From Amphibalanus amphitrite (taxonomy: Eukaryota > Arthropoda > Thecostraca > Balanomorpha > Balanidae): 64,000 bases of DNA. The stretch spans positions 548,474-612,473 of the forward strand of contig NW_024881848.1 in assembly GCF_019059575.1 (NCBI RefSeq), in the 5' to 3' direction. The notes beneath the pieces are model-generated. The model made no database searches. It saw only the letters and a program-made list of their open reading frames with translations, and was not told where the DNA came from. The position numbers and the translations under genes are program-made. Positions 55,546 through 64,000 of the stretch are shown here, in pieces (the stretch's first letter is position 1; every line of letters begins with the position of its first letter).

Positions 55546-57105
55546 ATGGTGGAGAACGCTGGATATGTGTCCGATGACGACTTTGCTCGAGAGCTGAGGA
55601 TGGCCAGCCAGGCGGCCGAGATGGCCACGGCGCGCGCGGCAGCTGCTGCGGCCAGCCGGCGCCGTCAGAAGGAGCAGCAGCTGGCGGCGGCGGCGGCGGC
55701 CGTGCAGCTGCCGCGCACCATCGGCGCCCTCTCCGGGTCAGCCATCCTCATCGGCTCCATCGTCGGCGCCGGCATCTTCATCTCTCCGGCGGGCGTGCTG
55801 CGGCACTCGGGTTCGGTGGGCGCCGCGCTCACCATCTGGTTCGCTACTGGACTCGTCGAGGCGGTCGGCGCGCTCTGCTACATCGAGCTGGGCCTGCTGC
55901 TGCCGGAGCACGGCGGAGATTTCACCTACCTGCTGCGCGCCTTCGGGCCGCTGCACCCGTTTCTGGGCGCGCTGCCTGCCTTCCTGCAGTGCTGGCTGGA
56001 CGTGAACGTGTCCAACCCGGCCGGCACTGCCGTGCTGGCGCTGACGTTTGCCCAGTACAGCGTGCGGCCCTGGTACGGCAGCCACTGCCCTCCTCCGGCC
56101 GGACTCGAACCTCTTCTGGCGTCATTGATTGTTCTCACTCTGACTGCCGCCAACTGTATCGGAGTCCACTGGTCCACCCGTCTACAAAACGTTTCTACGG
56201 CCGCCAAAATGACCGCCATGGCCATTATCGTGGCCGTCGGAGTGTATTCCTTATCGCAAGGCAATGTTCAGTACCTGGCCACAGGATTTGAGGGCACCAC
56301 CAGCTCTTCAAGCGAGATGATCGCCGCCCTTCTCACCTGCAACTGGGCGTACGCAGGCTCAAAAACTCTCAACGAAATGAGTGAGGAGCTCAAGGACCCT
56401 CCGCGAACGTTACCGCTCTCCATTTTGGGTTCGCTGCCCCTCATATCTGCGTTCTATGTGTTGGTGAACGCGGCGTATCTAACGGTCCTCTCGCCACAGC
56501 AGATGCTGGCGTCACCAGCGGTGGCCTTTCTGTTCGCCGAGCGAGCGTTCCGACCCGCTGCCTTTTTGATGCCACTCGGAGTGGCCGTCTCTGTCCTAGG
56601 TGCACTCAACAGCATGATACTCGCCAATAGTCGGGTTCATTTTGCTGTGGCTCGACAGGGGCACCACATGCACGTCTTCAGTCTGGTTCATGTGCGCTGG
56701 TTGACCCCCGTTCCGGCGCTGGTCTTCCAGGCGGTAGTCGTCTGCGCCATGGTCTTTGTCGGCGACGCAGAAGCGCTGCTGCGGCTGTCTAGCTTCGTGA
56801 GCGCCTTCTTCAACGTGATGGTGGTAGCGTCTCTGTTTGTGTTGCGCAGAACCATGCCGGACGCCAATCGACCCTACCGGGTGCATACGCTGCTGGCTGT
56901 GTCAAGGCTGCTCTTCTCGGCGTACCTGCTGGTGGGGCCCATCGTCGACCACCCGCGCACCGAGTACCTGTACTCGGTGGCCATGCTGCTGCTCGGTCTG
57001 GCCGTCTACACGCCGTTCGTGTACAAGGGCTGGTCGTGGCCGCTGCTGGAGCGGTGCACAGTGGGCCTGCAGAAGGCACTCGAGCTGCTGCCCACAGAGT
57101 ATTGA
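55546..57105 (+). CDS. SLC7 (LAT family) amino acid transporter, copy 1, 519 residues
   Basis: APC-superfamily amino acid exchanger, light-chain type, expected in the plasma membrane with a 4F2hc/CD98-like heavy chain. Single-exon CDS. N-terminal 50 residues are cytoplasmic and Ala/Arg/Gln-rich. TM1 begins GALSGSAILIGSIVGAGIFI, carrying the GAGIF substrate motif. GGDFTYLLRAFGPLHPFLGA is the TM3 region. Cys181 in the TM3-TM4 loop (GSHCPPP) fits the heavy-chain disulfide cysteine. TM6 reads NWAYAGSKTLNEMSEELKDP, where the family (and copy 2) has WAYGGWxxLN. The Gly at 270 is Ala and the Trp at 272 is Ser, at the substrate site. MVENAGYV is chosen as the start because the first ATG after the UTR acceptor is here and copy 2 begins the same way. 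All twelve segments are present. Confidence 0.92.
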   Translation: MVENAGYVSDDDFARELRMASQAAEMATARAAAAAASRRRQKEQQLAAAAAAVQLPRTIGALSGSAILIGSIVGAGIFISPAGVLRHSGSVGAALTIWFATGLVEAVGALCYIELGLLLPEHGGDFTYLLRAFGPLHPFLGALPAFLQCWLDVNVSNPAGTAVLALTFAQYSVRPWYGSHCPPPAGLEPLLASLIVLTLTAANCIGVHWSTRLQNVSTAAKMTAMAIIVAVGVYSLSQGNVQYLATGFEGTTSSSSEMIAALLTCNWAYAGSKTLNEMSEELKDPPRTLPLSILGSLPLISAFYVLVNAAYLTVLSPQQMLASPAVAFLFAERAFRPAAFLMPLGVAVSVLGALNSMILANSRVHFAVARQGHHMHVFSLVHVRWLTPVPALVFQAVVVCAMVFVGDAEALLRLSSFVSAFFNVMVVASLFVLRRTMPDANRPYRVHTLLAVSRLLFSAYLLVGPIVDHPRTEYLYSVAMLLLGLAVYTPFVYKGWSWPLLERCTVGLQKALELLPTEY

Positions 57106-57451
57106 TGAAGGGGACAGAATGAACTATGACCAAAGCAGCCCGCGAGCCGCTAACTGGGCTCTCCGAATCACCGTCAGTCAATCAGTCACCCTAACGGCCT
57201 GCTGAAGACCCCCGAGCTTTCCACAGAGTACTAACGAAGGAGACGGCACTCTCTGACTCACAGTCAGTCAGTGAGTCATCAATATCAGTCACATCTAACC
57301 AGCACCGTGCGCTGGTCGGCAAATAAGCGTTATTTGTTGTTATTATTGACAGATATGTTTAATTATTTGTCAGAAACTTACAGAGCTTGATGTGGGTGCC
57401 AGAAACGACTGATATGCTAGATATGTTAGCGGGATGTTTGGCTAGATATTC

Positions 57452-57457
57452 AATAAA
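57452..57457 (+). terminator. Polyadenylation signal of transporter copy 1
   Basis: AATAAA about 347 bases after the stop codon, the first on this strand downstream. Confidence 0.55.
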
Positions 57458-57667
57458 GATAAGACGGTTTAACTAAGTTCAAAGAGAGGGTGGAATGGAA
57501 AACACGTTTTGTTTCTGCCACCGTCCATCAAAATTGTTGATATAAAACGCTTGATGCATGATGTAGCGAAGTAGTGTGAATTTATGTCCAATGAATAAAG
57601 TTGTCGCCATCCGGATATGAAGCGTGACTGGGGCCATTTCACGGCATATAGCCGTTGAACGGGAGGA

Positions 57668-57681
57668 GGGGGGGGGGGGGG
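57668..57681. repeat. G-run
   Basis: Fourteen consecutive Gs after GGGAGGA, between the two convergent transporters. Confidence 0.9.
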
Positions 57682-57991
57682 TGAACCCACACGCTCCCCG
57701 ATAGGTTGTGATCGTGCCAAGGTCCTTGCACAGGTCAACTGCATGTTTTCTCAGCCAGGAATTCAGATCTTTTAAGAATACATTTTTATTAGTAGATGGT
57801 TGGTCACTATTCGCCTTAGATACTGGTCCTAAATGTGCACGCAAACGGAATGCTGAGGTTTCCGCTTTGTTGTAGAAGAGTAGGTACAGCCGGTGCGGGA
57901 ATATGAAATATTCCGTTCGAATGCAATAGCGAAATAATGTACTCTCTCGTGGCGATATTAGTCTGATGGTGCAACTATGGATATTCAGCAG

Positions 57992-58004
57992 AACGAGAGA
58001 GAGA

Positions 58005-58080
<76 letters not shown>

Positions 58081-58122
58081 AGGGAGGGAGGGAGGGAGGG
58101 GGAGAGGGGGAGAGAGAGGAAC
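57992..58122. repeat. (GA)n / (GGGA)n purine tract
   Basis: GA-rich tract with a (GGGA) segment at 58076-58100, between the two transporter 3' ends. Confidence 0.92.
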
Positions 58123-58364
58123 AGATTTAGGAGAGACAGATTGGGAGGCAACAAGACACATTGATGAATACATATGTAGTATGTAGGTACACAAATAAGC
58201 CAATAAGGTACACATTTTATTCACCGTTTGTGTGGAACAAATGTAGATTGACCGTAAGCTTCTTGTGTAGCAATTTAGAGAGTTAAACAAGTGGAATGTC
58301 ACACGAAGCTGCCCATTTCTACACAAATGGCCCGGGTAAGTGGGCACTCGCCGACAGTGTGGCA

Positions 58365-58370
58365 TTTATT
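58365..58370 (-). terminator. Candidate polyadenylation signal of transporter copy 2
   Basis: AATAAA on the - strand about 535 bases after the stop. A second one lies near 58213-58219. Either could be used. Confidence 0.35.
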
Positions 58371-58904
58371 GATATTCAGTGTATGCATATTGCGTACAAG
58401 TGGTTGGCACGTGTGCTAGTGCTCCCAACTGCACCAACGGTCTGGTGTAGGTACTTAGCAAACACATGCGAACGCTGGTGATCGACCTTACTCGCGTCGT
58501 AAACCAAAGCATGCACGTTATTGCACTTAAAATGTCGTTCATGCCGCTAGTGAACTGTGAATGTGTTGAAAAGCACTTCATAAACAACCCTATGCAACGC
58601 AACGCATCAGTTTGGTAGATTATAAAAAGCGTGATTATGTGGCAGAAGAACAGATTAACTACGATAGGCTCTTGCTATGACAAAAATGACAACGATTCAA
58701 AAAACGTAGGCAAAAATAGGTACATTGTATTGTAAAAGACGAGACGTCATGCTAAATATAAACCAGCAATTATCACACATGTGCAGCAACAGTCAGAATC
58801 TAAAACACATGCTAAAACGATCAATAACCTTGGCACCAGTGTCAGTATGCATCGTATACCTCGATCAGTATACAATCGATCCCGTATTTCGTATCCCGTA
58901 TCCG

Positions 58905-60449
58905 TCAGTGCTCTGTGGGCAGCAGCTCGAGTGCCTTCTGCAGGCCCACTGTGCACCGCTCCAGCAGTGGCCACGACCAGCCCTTGTACACGAACGGCGT
59001 GTAGACGGTCAGACCGAGCAGCAGCATGGCCACCGAGTACAGGTACTCGGTGCGCGGGTGGTCGACGATCGGCCCCACCAACAGGTACGCCGAGAAGAGC
59101 AGTCGCAGCGCCGCCAGCACTGTCGGCATCCGGTAGGGTCGCTTCGCGTCCGGCATGGTCCTCCGCAGGACGAACAGCGCCACCAGCACCATGACGTTGA
59201 AGAAGGAGCCGACGAAGCCGGCCAGTCGCAGCAGTGTGCCGACGTCGCCAATTAAAATCATCGAGCAGGTGACGAGGGCGTGGAAGATCAGCGCCGGCAC
59301 CGGGGTGAGCCAGCGCACGTGCACCAGACTGAAGGCGTGTAGGTGGTGGCCTTCGCGGGCCACGGCCATCATGACTCGGCTGCAGGAGAGCGCGGCGCTG
59401 TTCAGGGAGCCGAACACCGACAGCGCCACTCCGAGCGGCATCAGAAAGGCGGCGGGTCCGAGCACGCGCTCACCGAACGTGAAGGCCACCGCGTGTGACG
59501 ACATCATCTGCTCCGGAGAGAGCACCGCCAGGTAGGCGATGTTGACCATGATGTAGAACAGGGTGACAATTGGCAGTGAGCCGAGAATGGAGAGAGGAAG
59601 GGTCCGCGGAGGGTTCTTGACTTCTTCGGTGATGTTGTTGAGGTTCTTCCAGCCTCCGTAGGCCCAGAGGCAGGTGAGGAAGGCGGCGGCCAGCTCGCCT
59701 GACGAGCTGGTGGTGCCCTGATATCCTGTGGCCAGGTGATGGACGTTACCTTGTGATAGTGAGTACACTCCTCCAGCCACAATAATGGCCATGGCGGTCA
59801 TTTTGGCGACTGTGGAGGCGCTCTGCAGACGGGTGGACCAGTGCACTCCGATACAGTTGGCGGCAGTCAGCGTGAGAACAATCAGTGCTGCTAACAGCGA
59901 CTCGAGCCCCACAGGCGGAGAACAATCGCTTCCATACCAGGGACGCACGCAGTACTGGGCGAAAGTAAGCGCCAGCACGGCAGTGCCGCCTGGATTGGAC
60001 ACGTTTACGTCCAGCCAACAGTGCAGGAAGGCAGGCAGCGCGCCCAGGAACGGGTGCAGCGGCCCGAAGGCGCGCAGCAGGTAGGTGAAATCTCCGCCGT
60101 GCTCCGGTAGCAGCAGGCCCAGCTCGATGTAGCAGAGAGCGCCGACCGCCTCGACCAGGCCGCAGACGAGCCAGATGGTGAGCGCGGCACCTACCGAACC
60201 CGAGTGCCGCAGCACGCCCGCCGGAGAGATGAAGATGCCGGCGCCGACGATGGAGCCGATGAGGATGGCTGACCCGGAGAGGGCGCCGATGGTGCGCGGC
60301 AGCTGCACGGCCGCCCCCGCCGCCAGCTGCTGCTCCTTCTGACGGCGCCGGCTGGCCGCAGCAGCTGCCGCGCGTGCCGTGGTTGTCTGGTCAGCCGTCT
60401 TCAGCTCTCGAGCGAAGCTGTCATCTGCGACGTACCCAGCGTTCTCCAT
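58905..60449 (-). CDS. SLC7 (LAT family) amino acid transporter, copy 2, 514 residues
   Basis: Inverted paralogue of the gene at 55546-57105, also with an unbroken CDS. It has the same GAGIF TM1 motif, the heavy-chain cysteine in GSDCSPP, and the family-typical TM6 segment LWAYGGWKNLNNITEEVKNP. The first 110 residues and the last 90 are almost identical to copy 1, also at silent sites. The middle (TM4-TM10) differs at many positions. It starts MENAGYVADD, with five fewer residues than copy 1 before TM1. Substrate preference cannot be read from the sequence. Copy 2 is the more canonical of the pair. Confidence 0.92.
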   Translation of the reverse strand: MENAGYVADDSFARELKTADQTTTARAAAAAASRRRQKEQQLAAGAAVQLPRTIGALSGSAILIGSIVGAGIFISPAGVLRHSGSVGAALTIWLVCGLVEAVGALCYIELGLLLPEHGGDFTYLLRAFGPLHPFLGALPAFLHCWLDVNVSNPGGTAVLALTFAQYCVRPWYGSDCSPPVGLESLLAALIVLTLTAANCIGVHWSTRLQSASTVAKMTAMAIIVAGGVYSLSQGNVHHLATGYQGTTSSSGELAAAFLTCLWAYGGWKNLNNITEEVKNPPRTLPLSILGSLPIVTLFYIMVNIAYLAVLSPEQMMSSHAVAFTFGERVLGPAAFLMPLGVALSVFGSLNSAALSCSRVMMAVAREGHHLHAFSLVHVRWLTPVPALIFHALVTCSMILIGDVGTLLRLAGFVGSFFNVMVLVALFVLRRTMPDAKRPYRMPTVLAALRLLFSAYLLVGPIVDHPRTEYLYSVAMLLLGLTVYTPFVYKGWSWPLLERCTVGLQKALELLPTEH

Positions 60450-60680
60450 TCAGAGGCCGGTCACTCCCACTTCAGTCACCTGTCCTCTTCAGTCGCCTCC
60501 CACTTCAGTCTTCTCTCCTCTTCAGACGGTCTCCTACCCAATCTCCCTTTCCCGGCCACCGATCAGTAGTGGTTCTTGTTCCAGCAATCCGAGGCAGTCG
60601 GTTCGTCGGGAGCTGTACGGTGATGGCCGGCGGGACGATATCGAGCAGGGACACCCGATAGCCGTGACCGTCGACTCCAA
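60450..60680 (-). other. 5' UTR exon segment of the second transporter
   Basis: It follows the acceptor-like CCTATGTCCCTCAG and matches the leader of copy 1 over most of its length (TTGGAGTCGACGGTCACGGC against TTGGAGCCGACGGTCACGGC). The homology stops at the acceptor. Confidence 0.6.
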
Positions 60681-60863
60681 CTGAGGGACATAGGGTTCAC
60701 ACCTGTGATCTACGATAATGAGGGAGCGGTACACATGTGCAAACATGCTACGACCGCAGACTGACTGCCGTGCAGATGCCGCACATGACTTCACTAAATT
60801 AAGCACGCGGGCTCAGTTAGGGCATACAGCTGCTAAACGGACCTCGTCAGTTACATATAATGC

Positions 60864-60988
<125 letters not shown>

Positions 60989-62019
60989 GCCCTTAGGTCC
61001 TATATAATGCCTATATTGCGCATGGTTTGGAGGAAAATTATATATCACCTAGTTGCTCAGATAAGCTTGTTCGCAAAACTTGCATTCTTCCTTTTTAAAG
61101 TGATAAAACATTTCCTTTTTAAATGATAAATACAAATACGAATACAACTACAAATTCCATTTGCGCAGCTGATGCCAGCATTAAAATTGACTGCCCGACC
61201 AATGCACACAAAATTTAGGCTTCCAAGTAGGTACTTGGCAAACATTCGTCATTGTGTCAGTTCCAAGAAAACAGTTATCGTCAAGGACATTAAATCTTAG
61301 TTATATAATACCAAAATAAATAAAGGTGAATAGCAAGTGCCAAATACTTACTTTGCTATCAGAGCCGCGTGCTGTGACCCAGCCTCAGCTCAACGGCGTT
61401 GTGTTCTTACTCCCGCCACTCGCGGTCACTGTTCAGAGCGCTCCGTCCGGGCGGTGCGCTGGGAGGGCTCCATCACCTCTGTCGGCTCACTGGGACCGGT
61501 CCCAGCGACCACAGCCCGGGCCGACCGGCAGGTACAGTGAGCGTGTGTCGCCGGCTACCGCGCTGCAGCCGGGCGCCTCTGCCACGCACGGCCCGCACCA
61601 GCACAGTGTGGGACGGGTTAGGGTGGGTAATAGCACGGCCACGGGCAATGCCACCGCTCTCCACACGTAGGCATTATACCTCGCAGGGTGAAGGGTATGC
61701 TGTGCAAGATATGCACAATGTACAGTGCACAATGATAGGTGCAAGCCCAGAGCTCGGGGCTCTGGCCACGTTGACGTTTGGAACCAGTTGTGCAGCTGTG
61801 CAGCCCGCAGCAAACGGCGAGCGAGGTGCAGGTCAGCACGGGAGCCGTTCTAAAATAGAACATGACATATATAGGTACATACTAACGGCCAGTTGCAGCG
61901 CAGCCACAGCACGGACAGCGCGATTCAGAGGCGTGCACTATGGGGACGAGGAATGTCAAGCTCCCCGTCCCTCGACGCGTGGCTCTGGAAACCCATCCCT
62001 TTCGATGTCGTAGCCACTG
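60989..62019. other. Region upstream of transporter copy 2
   Basis: It holds a moderately GC-rich block at about 61370-61620. No gene recognised on either strand. Confidence 0.5.
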
Positions 62020-62435
62020 GCGGATCCAGACTTGCGTTTTGGGGGGGGGGGGCCAACTCCTGCAAGTAACCAAACCTAGGGTACCCCCAAATCCTGTTTT
62101 CTCATCGGATTTAGGCCACTTATTTTTTCGTCACAGCCCTGAAACGATATTTTTTAAACTAAAAAAAAAAAAAAATATAGAAATGGTAGCCCACCCAACC
62201 CGAGCCTAAATATTACTTTGAAAACACTTCAAATTGCTTTTGTCGACCAATTAGCCCGCTCCGGGTCGGTGCGTGGCGCAGCCTTCGCGGGCTGGGAGGT
62301 GTCGGTTGGACCCCCTGCCGTTCGGCCCCTGATTAAGCTAGAGCTCGCGGAAAAAAAAACAGGCGTGTTGCCCGTGAGTGACGAGACGAAGCCGATGATA
62401 CCCGATTTTAAGGTCCTTGGTCATTGGTTGACCTT

Positions 62436-62604
62436 CCAGGGCGGTGTTTCACGGTCGTGCTGACAGCCGCTGACAGCGCATTCTGCGAGCTAAGGTCAGC
62501 CTTCGGTAGTGTTGTGGGTATAGGCTTGTTGATGTCTCCATTGAAACCAAAAGTGCCATCAGCGCTGGCAGCGGCTGGCAGCGTGCCGTGAAACACCGCC
62601 CAGG
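62436..62604. mobile_element. MITE-like inverted repeat, about 169 bp
   Basis: GGGCGGTGTTTCACGG followed by TCGTGCTGACAGCCGCTGAC on the left is matched, inverted, by a right arm reading GGGCGGTGTTTCACGG then CACGCTGCCAGCCGCTGCC. Arms are about 45 bases and imperfect. No coding potential. Confidence 0.65.
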
Positions 62605-62684
62605 TCAGGTCACAGACCCAAAAGACGGGAAAATCAGGACCTGTCAGAACCTCCTAAAGTAAGGCTGTAATACGTTTTTTTGTG

Positions 62685-62910
62685 CTGAGGCCTCTTGCAC
62701 CAAATTCCTCTTGCACCAATGCTTGGATTATTTTGCATCGTATACCCAGTCCAAGTCTCAAATGTAACAATTTGCGTGCAAAGTTTAGCAAGCACTTGTA
62801 GGATTATGTGTTGGGCTATTGCAAACAAATTTACCACCGTTAGATTAGCTTATTCTGAAACCGGTTTTTCGATTTTACCTAGCTAGGTTGTTTGGTGCAA
62901 GAGGCCTCAG
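62685..62910. mobile_element. MITE-like element with perfect 20-bp inverted ends, 226 bp
   Basis: CTGAGGCCTCTTGCACCAAA at 62685-62704 is the exact inverse complement of 62891-62910. The interior is AT-rich and non-coding. No target duplication recognised. Confidence 0.75.
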
Positions 62911-63755
62911 ATCACAAATTTCATGTTAGTTTGGATCATAGATAATGTCTTCATGCGTTTAGGCCATGTCGGGGCAGGTCAGGTCAGATCAACCAGTAGG
63001 GGTACTTATGGGCGTCCGTATAGCAGGTGTCCACTACCACTGGCAGCTACGTAACATGATACGAAGGCATCAAAACTACTTCGTAAATGTTCAAATGGCT
63101 GCAAAATGTAAATTCAAAATCAGCTAAACGAAACTATCTAGAAACATGTTAAACTCGGAAAAGTGCACCGAGGTCATCAAAGGTCAATGACCTGACTTGA
63201 CCGTAAGGTGACATTGGCATCCGCCCTAATGCGTGGGAGCAACATCATATCACATGTTTGAGCGTTTTAAACCACGAAAAGATATAAAAGCGCGGATAAT
63301 GTGAGCCGACATACGCCGAATCGCTATTCCGGCCAAACATGGACTCCAACATGGCCAAACAGTCTCGAGAAATAGGCACAAGTCAAAGTTCACTTGGGTC
63401 AGGGTCATGAAATTTTCAGAATTTGTCACCATGAGGGTACTAAAGTTTCGTCGCGATCGGCTTCATGATACCTTACACGATAACTTCACACGTCGATCGA
63501 GAGTTAAAGCATGGATGAAGGAGAACCTGGGGATGAAGGTTCTTTCATCCATGGTTAAAGGTGCAATAAGAACTTCTTGGGTGAAGACAAGACCAACACT
63601 TTTATCAAGCTCACATATTTTTTAATGATACGGTATTCTCTCTACCTACTACGCCCTTCTCACATTCATTTTTCTTAAGTGTTTTTGGGGACAAAAAATA
63701 TATGTTGTTCCCCTTTCAGGCTTGGGGGCATGACCCCGTGGCCCCCTGGATCCGC

Positions 63756-64000
63756 TAGGCCGAAATAACTAGGTCGTTTTCAAACGGTCTGATATTTCAG
63801 GTCATAGTTTGCAAACGGCCGGTGTTTTCAGGTAGTTTCATATGGCCTGACTGGGCCAGGCCGTTGCAAACGGACCGAATTTTCATACGGCCTGTAACAT
63901 ATATTCAGATTTCGACATCTGTCGTAGCATCAAATGCTGATGTGGCGACTCAAAAGCGGACATTGGTCTTGGATGCCGTAAGGACCCTTTTAAGAAATAA
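63756..64000. repeat. Repeated CAAACGG motif at the right edge
   Basis: CAAACGGTC, CAAACGGCC and CAAACGGAC occur in phrases such as TTTCAAACGGTCTGAT and GTTTGCAAACGGCCGG within about 100 bases, together with TACGGCCTG and ATGGCCTG. A degenerate tandem or palindromic repeat of unknown kind. Confidence 0.45.

Larger units (their letters stand above)
57106..58904. other. Spacer between the convergent transporters
   Basis: The 3' flanks of the two copies are not similar beyond the stop codons. Nothing coding recognised. Confidence 0.6.
62020..63755. mobile_element. Possible non-autonomous DNA element with GCGGATCCAG ends
   Basis: GCGGATCCAG at 62020-62029, followed within about 12 bases by a G-run, is mirrored by CTGGATCCGC at 63746-63755, with a C-rich stretch inside it. 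The interior is non-coding and contains two smaller inverted-repeat insertions. The family is unknown, and the short ends leave chance possible. Confidence 0.4.

Noticed and set aside
61399-62013. 204-residue + strand frame
   Set aside because: Composition follows the GC-rich background, no domain or splice evidence.

Overview
The window looks like nuclear DNA from an arthropod, most likely a crustacean with a GC-rich, microsatellite-rich genome. A barnacle is a guess I cannot test here. The reasons are: split genes with GT-AG introns of several hundred bases to 5 kb; an Inactive-type TRPV channel, a gene class of arthropod mechanosensory cilia; many (GA)n, (TCTG)n and (AT)n tracts; and several small terminal-inverted-repeat elements. 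There is no sign of operons or other bacterial organisation.

Layout. Positions 1-5197 hold no coding exon I can support. From 5198 to 41206 on the + strand runs one large gene for a secreted ADAMTS-type (reprolysin, M12B) metalloprotease. I could place 15 coding exon positions with matching phases. One of these positions is represented by two tandem, homologous exons that the reading frame makes mutually exclusive. The protein has a prodomain, two furin-type basic clusters, a zinc-binding catalytic domain, a disintegrin-like/cysteine-rich part, a threonine-rich mucin-like stretch and a cysteine-rich C-terminus. It has no thrombospondin repeat, and its signal-peptide exon was not found. From 41207 to 45838 lies a repeat-rich spacer with at least two kinds of short inverted-repeat element. 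At 45839-46102 (+) sits a small single-exon gene that resembles the ciliary microtubule inner protein CIMIP1 (human C20orf85). From 53844 down to 46324 on the - strand lie 12 exons of a TRPV channel of the Inactive (iav) type. Its N-terminal exon or exons are missing. At 55546-57105 (+) and 60449-58905 (-) are two convergent, intronless-in-CDS paralogues of a SLC7 (LAT family) amino acid transporter. The last 3.3 kb holds an (AT)n tract and nested inverted-repeat elements.

The most interesting points are: (i) the mutually exclusive exon pair, which swaps a small disulfide loop next to the protease active site; (ii) a 4-nt tandem donor that would switch the C-terminus between a Thr-rich/cysteine-rich tail and a Pro/Gln/Arg-rich tail; (iii) a very large mucin-like first extracellular loop with an RVRR motif in the TRPV channel; (iv) the inverted transporter pair, nearly identical at both ends but diverged in the middle, including a changed substrate-site segment in one copy.

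The channel and the CIMIP1-like gene are both plausible cilium genes lying end to end. The protease and the transporters have no evident functional link to them. All exon joins are inferred from splice consensus, phase and family similarity remembered without a database search.
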